Positions 1 through 11,478 of a stretch of 64,000 nucleotides of DNA are shown here, in pieces. The notes below the pieces were generated by a model. It saw only the letters and a list, made by a program, of their open reading frames with translations. It was not told the DNA's origin and searched no databases. A program made the translations under genes and the position numbers. How positions within the stretch are numbered: position 1 is the stretch's first letter; the number at the start of each line of letters is the position of its first letter. Source of the DNA: Coprinus comatus (lineage: Eukaryota; Basidiomycota; Agaricomycetes; Agaricales; Agaricaceae); the NCBI GenBank assembly GCA_034638255.1, contig JAWPGT010000059.1:62001-126000 (forward strand). The letters run 5' to 3'.

Positions 1-259
1 AGGCGCTCAGCCTAGAAGCGATAACTATTACACAAAACCAACAGTAAGTACATACACGAAAATATAAATAAGATCAAGACCACGTAATGTCAATAGATTA
101 TCTGCCATGTCCATTAAGATACGATGGGATCGAAGGATGTTGGCTGAAACTGCGCTCAGGGGCGCCTGAAGATGGAAATATGTCATCTTGCAAATCATTG
201 TGTTTTGACAAAGGTGGATGTTGTTCGGGCGGAGGAATGAGATGGTCGGCTTGATGGCT

Positions 260-1536
260 TCAGGCGGTATCGTCAGTGTGTCTACGAGAGGACCTAAAAC
301 GAGGAATGGCTAACCCAAAATAAACCTTGATAACCTCAGAGAGTGCTTCTTCTTTTTGCTTCCGCATATCCCACAATTCACTCTGGCACCGTTCCAGTTC
401 TGCGGTCAGCTTATCATGCTTCTCCAACGCGTATTGATGCTTTGCCTTCATCAGTAGGTACATGACCATTGCTGGTGTCTTCCCGCAAACCAATCCTGTC
501 TTCGGATCCAGTTGCTTGGCTAGATACTCTGGCAGTAGCTCGACGGGATCTTTATCGTCGTCGTCATCGTTGTGATACTGAGGTCGAGGGAGATCGAAGG
601 CGAGAGGCGGGATTCCCTTGAACGGGCTAGGTGACCGCCGTTGTCGTCCGTTTGGTTGACCAGAACCATTCTGCTGGTCTTTTTCACGCTAAAGATATTC
701 ATGAGCCTAGCAACGACTTTGGGGGAAGTGTGAAGGATGAACCTTGAATGTGCTGAAACTAGATTGTCCTACAGGAGTTGAAGAGGAAGCCTGTGTTGTC
801 GTTGCTGCTGGAGCTGATCCAGATGATGCCGAAGGTTCTTCAACACCTCTCTTGCGTTTTCTATTTCCCCCACGGCCAGGAGCCGGTGGTTCGATGTTAT
901 GCTGAAGCCTCATGTGTTTCGCGAGGGCGTCGGAACGGGTGAAGGATTTGTCACATTCTAGAGCCAGAGGTTTAAAAGGAACGCGTTGGTAAAAATAATT
1001 AAATCTTCTCTTTCGAAGAATCTAACACGTAAGAAGCTAACTTACCGGGCTTAGGGCATGTAAATGGTTTCTCGCCGGTATGCGACCGGATATGGGATAT
1101 CAGAGCGAACCTCGATGTCTGGGGTAAAGCACGACGTTGGCACGTTGCCCATTCACATGTATAGCTGGACTTATGGACGCCAATATGGTCTGCGTCATTA
1201 TTTTCATTCCATCAGCCGCAGTTATTGTTTTAATGATGAACGCTCACCATTATGAATATGATCAATTAATGTTGGTAGATGCGTGAACACAATTCCACAG
1301 TCATCCCATTCGCACGTAACACTATCCTCCGGTATTGCTTCTGGGTTCCCATCTGGTGGATTAGGCGTCCCTGTTCGCGAATTAGGCACAGAGCTGGCGT
1401 CCATTAGACTGTCACTGCTAGAACTGTCGTCATCCCTTATGGGCGAGTCGATCCTGGAGACTGCGGGCGGAGACAGTGCCCTGGGTTCAGCATTCCGTTG
1501 TCGTTGTGAGGAGGCTATATGGCCTGCCCGTGCCAT
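260..1536 (-). CDS. C2H2 zinc-finger protein, Iec1/YY1-like (INO80-associated)
   Basis: Likely nuclear DNA-binding protein of the fungal C2H2 family related to S. pombe Iec1, an INO80 chromatin-remodelling subunit. Exons read on the minus strand are about 1536-1248, 1189-1046, 957-about 745, and about 680-260. After an acidic, Ser/Pro-rich N-terminus come three fingers. The first contains CEWDDCGIVFTHLPTLIDH, the second YTCEWATC...HIRSH, and the third FTCPKPECDKSFTRSDALAKH, joined by a classic HTGEKPF linker. A basic patch (GNRKRKRG) follows finger three. A C-terminal coiled coil starts near LEKHDKLTAELERCQSELW. The donor of the third intron is weak (GTTCAT), and the last codons may involve one more short intron. 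The start at 1536 is the first ATG before the acidic region. The zinc-finger assignment is firm; the INO80 role is inferred from the arrangement of fingers and tail. Confidence 0.75.
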
Positions 1537-4500
1537 TCTATGTTCAAGACGAATATGTCATGTGCGGACGCCTGCCAGATCGGACTATTGTGGTCTATTT
1601 GGCATTGGCTTCCGACAAGCGCAGATCATTGTTTCAAGCGCACGAGTCTAACTGTCTACTGCACTCTACACCCCTGGAAAAAAAGACTCAAATAGCCGCG
1701 AAATGCTGACCATAAGGGAATTACCACTCTCATTCTCCTAACGAGAAAATATTAATCTCACCCGTTGTACGCAATACATCCTCCATATTCATTCCTTTAA
1801 AGTATTTTGACTTCTCCTACTTCAAGCCTAGAAGTAGCGGCACGGGTGAGATAATAATATAGGATCCGGTTAATTTGTTATAAGATTGTGTAAAGGGGAT
1901 CTCTGCCGGCTAGATAACCTACACTAGTCATGCGAAAAGCGAAAGATGAGCCAATTAGTGGTTCTGCCCCGATCACTAAATACAAGACAGCCAGCATAGG
2001 AAATGTGTTAGCTATGTTCGCTATGGGCGGGGCGGGGCGGGAATTTTGAGTCGGAGGAAGTGGACCAGAGAAGATGTTACATATACTGAATGTTTTAAAT
2101 TTGCAGAGATTTGGCCGGAAGAAAGATGCTGAAATCAAGCGTATTTAGCTCGAAGTTGGGGTATTTTTCCCTCGAAAAGTGGACCGAATGATGTGGTAGT
2201 ATTGCTGAAAATCGTGCGTCATTGCAGCTATATGCAACCGTTGATGAAGGAATTGCCCTCGCCATAATAGCCTCTATATCTGTATGCAGCTGAAAACATC
2301 GATTTACACCCAATCACATTTCTTGATTGAAATGAAAGTAGAGGGTAGTTTCCACTAGGTCTTGCCCATTAGTAGCGCCATTGAAAACATTGTCGTAGTT
2401 TGAGATAGGTGGGTAGCAGTCTACTGAATGACAAAATTTAGCCCCAGCTTGGTGCACCGCCGCAACACCTATTTGAGCGCCATGACTTGGAAGGGAAATA
2501 TTGCCCCGCCATTCGAGGTAATAAGAGCAAAGACTTGGTTGTCTTGGGGTAAGGGTTGCCCATCCATCCTCGAGCCAGATCTGTTGCTCCTGTTGTGTCC
2601 GTCCTCGATGGAAATGAAGTTAGGAGAAGATCAGAGCCGAATAGGGTGCTGACGAACCCTGTTGCGTTCCAGTAATTCCTCTCCGCCTGTTGATTTCGTG
2701 AACCTGGTACTATTTTCGCCGCGTGTGCTACCGAGTCTAGAAAGTATACAAGGAATGCCGCTTCTATATGGAGCGTCTTCACACGCTAGGCGGTGGAAGG
2801 TTCCTTGGTGGTTACAAATTCGTACTGAGTGATAGATGTCTCTGATCAATCAGAGTTTTTTTTGAATAGATGTAGATGCTTACTGCAAACTCACGAGGTA
2901 CACTGTATCATCTTCTTATTCGGATAAATTCAGTGTACAGTCTAATATCCTTCGTTTAAAACGTTGTGAAGAACATTCCAGTTAACGCACATCCTGGAGG
3001 AATGTGTGTTGCAATTCACTGCAAAACGGTTCTCAGGGAACTACTTTGTCCCCTCCTGTATGATGTGTGGGTGCGATGGAGATGAATGAAGAGAAGAGGA
3101 ATCAAATATCCATGAATCATGCTAATGTAAATACCTTGGTTCTTAAATCCGAATCCCGGGTGGGTGCTGCGGGTCGTGGGATTTCAAAATTAAAACAAGT
3201 TGCTGCGATGTTGCTTGAACATTCGAAAACTCATCATCCAGAGTTCCGACTGCTACCTCAATAATCTCCCTCTGTGTGACTCCAATTTTTATATTATGCA
3301 TATCTGATACCAAAGTTCAATTCTTGGGTTCTACATACTACATACCCTTCTTGAGTGGATATATGTGTGCCCCAGGCCCTCAGCGGGCATTTTTACGAGA
3401 ATTATGTTACTAGCAGTTACCTATTATTACCATCGTGCTTCACCCCTTGATAGTAGATAGTCAATAGTGGTTGTCGGAGAGTGTCCTGGAAGTTGAGCGA
3501 GGCTGACAGGCTAAAGAAATGTTTAGCTTGGACCCTATATTGGCATCTTACGTATACATCCCAAGGTGCCACGACAAGTACGCTACGGTATATCAACTAA
3601 AACTCTTTCTTTGTCTACAACTAGCTCATTCACTAGCTCACATTATCCCAAGTTCTAACTTGCATTTCCACTAGTATGTAGCAGACGCACATTCACCCTT
3701 CCTCATTTTGCATATACACATACATTGGAGTGATAGTGGATATATTAACCGTCGTGCATCTAGCATACAGAGCCTTGTACAGATCTTATACATTTGCATC
3801 TCTGTTTTGATGCAGTCTAAGCATCAAGAAAAAAGTCCACTGTCCGAACACAATATATTACCCCCCTCCCGGACCACTAGTTGTAACTGTCTGATTTAAG
3901 TGCCTTTGGCACTTTTATTCTCTTGTTTCGGGTACTGTGATTTTATAGTACTATCATTTGGGTCATTTAGAAAGGCTCTACCTTTAGCAGGAACATTCTC
4001 TACATACCTTTTGAACGTTGTAAATAAGAACCCTTAGGCCTTAGTTCCCATGTTAAGCCTCTCTAATAATAGACTTTTGATAGAGAACATGTGTGGGAGT
4101 ACCACTGAGGCTACGCGTGGACCAGGCTTGGGCAGAGAGGTAGATCCTGGACCGGATACCCTTTACTTCTCTATTTTGCCTTTTTCTCTTGTGTTTAGAC
4201 TCTTTTGGTGTCTTGTTTTGTGCCATATCATTAGATTAGACCATAGAATTTCGTACACTTGGATACTTTCCTGTGGTATATAAGTCTGTATTAGAATAGA
4301 AGTCGCTATCGAATTTCACCCTGTGTAATTTCGTTCTCAAGTTCATACTCGTACTCCCGCCTTCACGTCATCCATCTCACATGAAAGTTTGAACAGTAGG
4401 GAAAAGATGAAGTAGATTAAATAGAAAATTTAAAATAGATGTTGATGTCTTCACCTTCTAAGTTCTCAGGAAGGTCATGGGGGGTTGGCGCCCTGAACAG

Positions 4501-4894
4501 AGGTCCAGTGCCACAGATAGAAGTACTTATTACGTGGAGAGGCATGCACTCAAATGTACTAATTTACTCAGAATGTATTTCTGGTGAAAGTTCTGTATGA
4601 CTACCTTGCGAAAAAGATGTTTAATTCTCGTTATGGTGGAGTTCCGTCGCCGTATTTCCACTCCAGGACATCGTAAAGAGAGGCCAAGAATTGGTTTACT
4701 CCTTAACTCCTAGACTCCGCTTTCCGCCTTGGATCCCGTGGTAGTTAGTTACAGATCTCGTGCCTTGGGGAACAGCGGCATCCAGGTGTGGGTTTCGTAT
4801 GGGAATCCTTTCCAGTACTAAATGGTTTCAGTGGTTTCACGCTTATTGTATTTAAGTAGCATTCCGCCTCGTTTATGGAGAAGGACATCATCAC
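1537..4894. other. Long intergenic stretch, no supported gene
   Basis: Only short open frames are present on both strands, and none matches a family I recognise or extends across plausible splice sites. The longest, about 114 codons on the minus strand at 2438-2782, starts with a hydrophobic stretch but has no partner exons. The stretch may hold regulatory DNA or decayed sequence. Confidence 0.5.
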
Positions 4895-5987
4895 TTGCTA
4901 AAGATGTGGTTCTCACCACTACTCTTGCTCCTGCCAACACTGGCTACAGCACAGCGTTTCGTTCGATTTATCTCAACAGACGGAAAAGAGTATACTGGAG
5001 ATGCCATTTTACCGCCAGGTGGCAATGTAGATGCTTCAAAGAGTACCCGAGCTCGTGTAATCACAGGAGACATTCTTGGTGACTTCAGGATTACGAACAT
5101 GATCAAGGTGCCAATCTCCTCCTTTTCCAAATTCGAGAAAATGTAATTGATGAACAATATAGCCAATCAAAGAGTTACTTGCACCTCTCCCCAGTGAGAG
5201 AGTTAGGACAGTGCGTTGTGTTGGATTCAACTATCAAGACCACAACGATGAGGTAAAGAAGAATTATGATTGAAGAATGAAGAAAATTCTTATTTTAGTC
5301 TAAAAATAGGCCAACGTAACCCTTCCGGAATTTCCCATTCTTTTCTTCAAACCATTTACAGCCCTTAACACTCCGTTTGGTGATATTCCGGTAACCGAGG
5401 GATATCAAACTCAAGGCGATTTCGAATCCACTATGGATTATGAAACCGAATTGGTCGTGGTAATGAAGAAGAGGGCGTTCAATATTTCTGAAGATGAAGC
5501 TTTGGATCATGTTCTTGGCTACAGTGTTGGCAACGACGTTTCCCATCGTGGTTGGCAAATTGATCGTGGTGGAAAACCAAACTCACAATTCTCTATGGGA
5601 AAGGGTGCAGACGGGTGGGGACCGTGGGGACCTGCTATTGTTAGCACGAATGTCATTGAAGATCCTCAAACACTCAGGCTCTGGACAAAAGTTAATGGAG
5701 TGATGCAACAGAATGATACGACTGCGAATATGATCTTTGGAGTTAAACAGATTGTGTCTTTCTTCTCTATGGGTATTACGCTTATGCCTGGTGATGTCAT
5801 CTTTACGGGAACGTAAGTCATTCTTATTTATTTATGCTACGAGTTTGTTTTAATTTTTCGTAAAAACAACAGTCCTGCGGGTGTCAACCTTGGAAAGGCC
5901 AATCCAGTTTGGTTGGTTGATGGTGACATTGTTGAAGTTGGGTTGGAGAACGTTGGCACTCTTACAAATAAGATGTCTTTTGTTTGA
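4895..5987 (+). CDS. Fumarylacetoacetate hydrolase (FAH) family protein with N-terminal signal peptide
   Basis: Member of the FAH/2-oxo-hepta-diene-dioate hydratase family: metal-dependent enzymes acting on beta-diketo acids or related oxaloacetate-type substrates. Exons are 4895-5107, 5163-5252, 5310-5812 and 5873-5987. The core is well conserved: LLAPLPSERVRTVRCVGFNY, then FPILFFKP, then the metal-binding motif MDYETELVVVMKK, then GYSVGNDVSHRGWQ, and the C-terminal MPGDVIFTGTPAGV. The odd part is the N-terminus. MLKMWFSPLLLLLPTLATAQ is a clear hydrophobic signal peptide directly in front of RFVRFISTDGKEY, where cytosolic family members normally begin. Translation could start at the first or the second Met (4904). 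The family call is firm; the substrate is unknown, and secretion is inferred. Confidence 0.88.
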
Positions 5988-6295
5988 ACCATGTAAATCT
6001 TAACGTTGCGGTTTCGTTGTACTTATCTTGAGTACTGAACTATGCTTTGAAATTTGAATTGTATTTTGTCTACCACTCACCGTATTCCAGCAGTGCATAA
6101 CATAACATTGCTCCACGTCTCAGGCTCTTACTTTACGTTTACCAGGTGACCACCTTGATGTTATAAGCTTTAGACGCTCATGTCAATTTCAGAGTTCTAT
6201 TCCCACAACGCGCAGTTGAGCGTGTTCTCCGCTTCAAATTCTAACCTCTCCATCTCTTCCACTGTACAACTTCTGTAGTCAGCGACACAAGAGAT
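5988..6295. promoter_or_regulatory. Presumed promoter region of XRN1-like gene A
   Basis: No gene is seen. The part nearest the start codon resembles the sequence upstream of XRN1-like gene B at about 17.70-17.81 kb (shared blocks such as ttcccacaacg and ccatctcttc). The duplication therefore included 5' flanking DNA. No clear TATA box is visible. Confidence 0.5.
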
Positions 6296-9200
6296 ATGGG
6301 TTAGTACATCGTCAATTCTCATATCAGAATTTGGCTCAGGAGTCTATGGTTGGCATTGGTTGCTCTTTAGGTATTCCGAAGGTGACTCGTTGAAAAAACT
6401 AGATATTTGAGGGCTAACTTCGACGCGTGCGCTTAGTTCTTCCGTTATATATCGTGAGCTCTAGATCTATTTTGTATTGTCGCTTTCTGATAGTGGTATA
6501 GTGAAAGATATCCTCTCATCTTGCAACGCCTTGACGGATCGGATATCATTCCAGAGTTTGGTGTGTAGGTTCGATAATCGGGTGAGATCTGACTCTGATA
6601 TACTTTTGAATATACAAGATAATTTCTACGTGGACTGCAATCATGTCCTACATACATGTAAGCCACTCAGTCTTGGATACCCACTAGAATATCTTCACAT
6701 TCCTCTGATGTACGACTTTAGGTGCTCGCACAAGTGATGCTCAGACTGGCCCTGGCCCAGATAAGAGCTCTCTGCTCACGGAGGATCAGATCTTCACTTC
6801 TGTATTCGCATACCTGGATCATATTTTCAGAAAAGTCAAACCCAAAGAACTGTTTTTTATCGCTGTAGACGGTGTTACACCTCGCGCTAAGATGAATCAG
6901 CAGAGAGCTCGCCGTTTCCGTGCCGCAGATGACAGGGAAAAGGCGCAGCTACCTGAAGATGTCTTCGATGGGAACTGTATCACACCCGGTATGTAATACT
7001 ACGGTTATATCCCTCGATACTACTCTTATCATCGTCAACAATGATCAGGCACTCTCTTCATGTCACACCTCTCTGATCATCTACAGTACTTCATCAACCG
7101 GAAGATAACGGAAGATCCTACGTGGCAGGGTGTTCGTGTTATACTATCTGGTCATGAAGTACCTGGAGAAGGAGAACATAAAATCATGGAGTACATCCGG
7201 CACTCCCGTGCTCAACCAGGATACAATCCTAGTACTCGACACTGCCTTTATGGCTTGGATGCGGATCTTATTATGCTGGGGCTAGTCACTCATGAGCCTC
7301 ATTTTTGCCTATTACGGGAGGAAGTTGTTTTTAGTCCTTCGTTTGGTAGAAAGAAAAATACGAGGTAAGTCACTAAGGACTTTGTGAGTTCAAATTATTA
7401 AAAATTTTGGATTTTCTTAGGTTGGATTCCCTCAAGTTCAACTTCCTTCATCTTTCACTTATGCGTGAATATCTGGATCTCGAATTCAAAGAGCTTGAGC
7501 ATAAGTTAAATTTCGAATATGATCCCGAACGCATTATCGATGATTTCGTCTTGATTGGTGTTTTTGTGGGGAATGATTTTTTGCCTCATCTTCCGGATCT
7601 CCATATCAGCAAGCATGGCTTGGAGTTGTTGTTTGATATTTATAAAAAGGTCTTACCTATGCTTGGTAAGTTTTCTCATTCGAGAATCAAAACATATTAC
7701 TGATGTAGCATACTCGTAGATGGCTTTATCAACGACAACGGAGTAATTAATATGAGCCGCATGTCTGTTATTATTGACGAAATAGCTCGTTGGGAAGTAT
7801 CATTGTTTGATGTGCGACATCCTCATTCAAAGGCAATGAGACAGAGCGAAGGTTCGGTTTCTCTGAGGGCGTTTTACGGCAAACGGTATGAAGAAGAGGA
7901 GGGTGATGATGATGGTGCCACTGGTGGTGGTGGTGGTGGTGGTGGTATTCCCCCAGTTAGTGACTGGGAGTATAGCACCGACAGCGAGGAAGAGGCTGCA
8001 GCTCAGCTGGAAGAATTACGAATTAGAAATGTGGTGGGGGTCGAACATAAGTATGAGAATGGGATGTTTGAGTGGAAGAGAGAATATTATTGCGTAAGGT
8101 TCTCCTTACAAATCCCCCAGGTCCCTTTCATTCTTATTTCAATTCCATCTGATGCAGAGCAAATTTAATATCCCCTACAACGATAAGAATGCGATGGATG
8201 ACCTCACAAAGAACTATCTGGAAGGTATCCAATGGGTCATGCATTACTATTATACTGGGGTCGTATCATGGCGGTGGTATTATCGATACCACTATGCTCC
8301 TCGTGTCTCGGGTGGGCTGAATCTCACTTTATAAAGGTGATATGCTGACTAGCGAGCACAGACCTCTGCTATGTATCCAACATGGAGTTTACTTTCACTC
8401 TTGGGGAACCATTCAAGCCATTTGAACAGCTTTTGGCAGTTTTACCTGTTGCCAGTAGAACACTGATTCCAGAAGCATATCATAGCCTCATGTGTTCTCC
8501 AGACTCTCCCATTTTGGACTTTTGGCCAGAGAAGTTCGAGAAAGATTTGAATGGAAAGGACAATGATTGGGAGGCAGTGGTGAAATTACCGTTCTTCGAT
8601 GAACCCCGATTGTTAAAAGCAATGGCTGGTATGTACTTTTCGTTCTGATTCATATAATATGGCTCATGATAGAGGACCGTATAGCTCGAGAGTCAAGATT
8701 GACACAAGAAGAACGTGTAAGGAATAATTGGGGAAAAGCCAAACAGTTCGCATACACTCCGTACAAGTCCATCCTCTACCCCTCGCCCTCGCCTAGCCAT
8801 TTAAACATATACCATTGTCAATGTCGAACAGAACCATTCGAGCTGCCCAGTTTGGTTGGTCTTCGCCCTGTGATTGGACTATGTGACAAAGTCCTTCTAG
8901 GCAAAGCTGCTCTCTTTGGGTTGCCTACTTTCAAATCCCTTCCCCATAGCTCTATGCTTGAGACTCTTGGTGTCAATATACATGGGAAACAGTCTCGTAA
9001 CAAGTCTATCGCGGTACAAATCCAACATCCCTACAGCAATGCGTCCACGGAAGAGATCGCAAAAAAGATGATAGGGAGAAGGGTTTTCATGAGTTGGCCA
9101 TTATTAAGAGAAGGTTTTGTCGTTGGTGTATCAGATCGTAACTTCAAGTGGGAGGCGTCCAAATTGAGGCCGAGACATGGAGCTCCATTGAGCCTCGTGT

Positions 9201-11121
9201 CTGTACGACACGACACGCTAACTCGGCAAAATCTTCAATGGCAAATCACAGCAGATGGAATAGCTCAAGCTTGCTTGAGAAAGGGTGGACTTATGATCGG
9301 GGACGTAAAGGTTTTACTTCATGTTCATCCCATGAAGGGTATAAAGAGGTCAGAGAATGGATGGTTAAAAGAGTATGACTCCAAAGCGGAACTCGAGCAA
9401 CCACTACAACTGTGCTTGGATACAGGAGTCACGGAGGACCCTAGGTTTTTGGAGAGACAGGTGCCTTCAGTTGAAGAAGAATTTCCTCAAGGGAGTCTTG
9501 TTTTTTATCTAGGAATGGATAATTATGGCGCTGAAGGCCGTGTGGTAAAAGCGGGATTAGAACATCAAACATTATGTGCTGCATCTGAAGGACGGGTAGC
9601 GAAAACAGTATCAGAATATCCAACTTTGACGATTACATTTTCACCCGTGCGTGTCTAATCCTTTTTGACCCTCGTATACATAATTAACATATATACGTCC
9701 ATAGCCATCCCCCTCACTAGAGTCCTTTAAACATATCACTAGCAAAGGATTCTCGCAATCGCTTTACAAATCCTCCATTCAAGTGGCCTCGATTATTGGA
9801 ATATCACTGAAAGCGGTATCGAAAATCACATCAAGCTTCATGGTCCTCACAGGAGAAGGAAAACTTAACCTGGGATTGAGCTTAAAATTCGATAGCAAAG
9901 CCCTGAAAGTCATCGACTACACCAAGAAAGTTGGTCCTCACTGGTATTATACTGACAAGTCAATCGATCTGTTAAGAGAGTATAAGGTTAGTTTTGAATC
10001 TCGATTATCGGAAACTTCATATCTCAATAATTTTCGTTCTACCTAATAGAAAGAGTTTCCTGAAGTTTTCTATTGCTTGGATCATACTGGAAATAATATG
10101 ATAGAAGCTTCTACTATATTCAAGGGGTATAACCCGAATGAAAGAACCAGTCAAATTCGGCAATGGCTGAAGTCGAAAGGTATTCCCGATCTGATTTCGG
10201 TTCCTCTGGACTGCGAGCAGCTGGGAAAAGTATGTATTCAAAATTCGCATTTACCCAGCTTGTAACTCATGGTGTTTCATGAAGGATACAGTCGCAGAGT
10301 TGGAGACATATGTCGATTCGTTAGCCAACGAGAGGCTCTCACCTTTACCTACACGTCACACAAGAACTTCCAGTGGCATTTCGACGAAAGAAGTTCTCAA
10401 GCCTACCGATGCAATCTATCATTTGCAGAATCAGAAATTCACTCTAGGCGATCGCGTCAAAATGGTTAGTGATTCTGGACTGGCGCCTTTATCAGCAAAG
10501 GGTACAGTAATAGGAGTCAGCTATGATTCAATAGACGTACTTTGGGATGCTCCTTTCATTTCTGGGGTAACATTGGATGATCGGTAAATACTAAATTATT
10601 TGTATCCTTGTCGCCTAAGCTCTGACCATTATACTACTTCTACTAGATGTTCAGCCTACCGTGGAGCATCGGTAGGGCTTAATACATGTCTTAACCTAAC
10701 CAACCCTCAGTTCAAAAGGCTGTCGAGTTCGAGCAGCAATGCTTGGGCCCCTTCAAAATATTCTGCCATACATCAATTCCCACCCAACACCTCGCCTCCA
10801 AGATCGCCTCCAGCCCCTCGGTTCCCTATTCCCACGTCAATGGGTGCATTCCGTACCATTCAACCTGGTGCTGCGCCATCACCGATATCGACAACATTAC
10901 AATTCTCAAATCAACGTACTAGCTTAAACCAAGCAGCGGCAAACTTAGCAGTAGATGAAGGTTGGACGACCGTAGGGGCTTCTGCCTCGTCTAGTAATTG
11001 GAGAGAGGCTCGTAATACAAGGGGCTCTAGCGTCCGTGGAAATGGAAATGTTACCCGTGCGGCCGCCCCTTCGAGAGGGAAACATCGTGGTTCTTTCTCT
11101 GCACTTGGGCAAGGGTGGTAA
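6296..11121 (+). CDS. XRN1: XRN1-like 5'-3' exoribonuclease, copy A (full length)
   Basis: Cytoplasmic exonuclease that degrades decapped, 5'-monophosphorylated RNA. The gene opens with very small exons, 6296-6299 (ATGG), 6371-6381 and 6437-6453, which spell MGIPKFFRYIS. They are followed by [22 protein letters not shown], the phosphate-pocket block [40 protein letters not shown] and [13 protein letters not shown]. The acidic active-site residues are therefore in place. Later exons give the helical region ([20 protein letters not shown]), then D1-like sequence. The SH3-like and C-terminal part follows ([20 protein letters not shown], then CLNLTNPQF) and the gene ends in a Ser/Gly/Arg-rich tail. 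One exon codes for a Gly-rich loop near 7.92 kb. The intron near 9.66-9.74 kb is the least certain junction. Both copies have CNHVLH/CNHLIH where typical XRN1 has a MNGIIH-type motif, so this may be a divergent paralogue. Confidence 0.9.
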
Positions 11122-11478
11122 AGTTTGCAAGAATCTAAGTTGACACTTGATCGATTAATCGACGATCAATCACTCGGATGTTACGCACAACTTCATCTGC
11201 TGCACCCGCTGTATGGATATATACCCAATCAAAATTTCTATTAGGAGCCGTAGGGCATTCGCCGTGTAAAATTAATTTTTGTAATTATCAAATTCCCATA
11301 TGCCAGTGGTAATACTGTTGAACTTTTTGTCTTTGCTTTCCGATTTGTACATTGATCAACAAACTTTGTTTTTAATATGAATTGTATCCGGGATATATCA
11401 TCCAGCTAGGTGTCTTATTCGCCATACCGGAAGTGCTCGTGAAAAATGATTAAATTCTGATTACCTCATTTAACAAAA

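Noticed and set aside
2438..2782. 114-codon minus-strand frame with hydrophobic start
   Set aside because: No recognisable domain, no partner exons, and competing frames on the other strand.
3067..3264. 65-codon plus-strand frame
   Set aside because: Short, low-information protein with no family resemblance or splice context.
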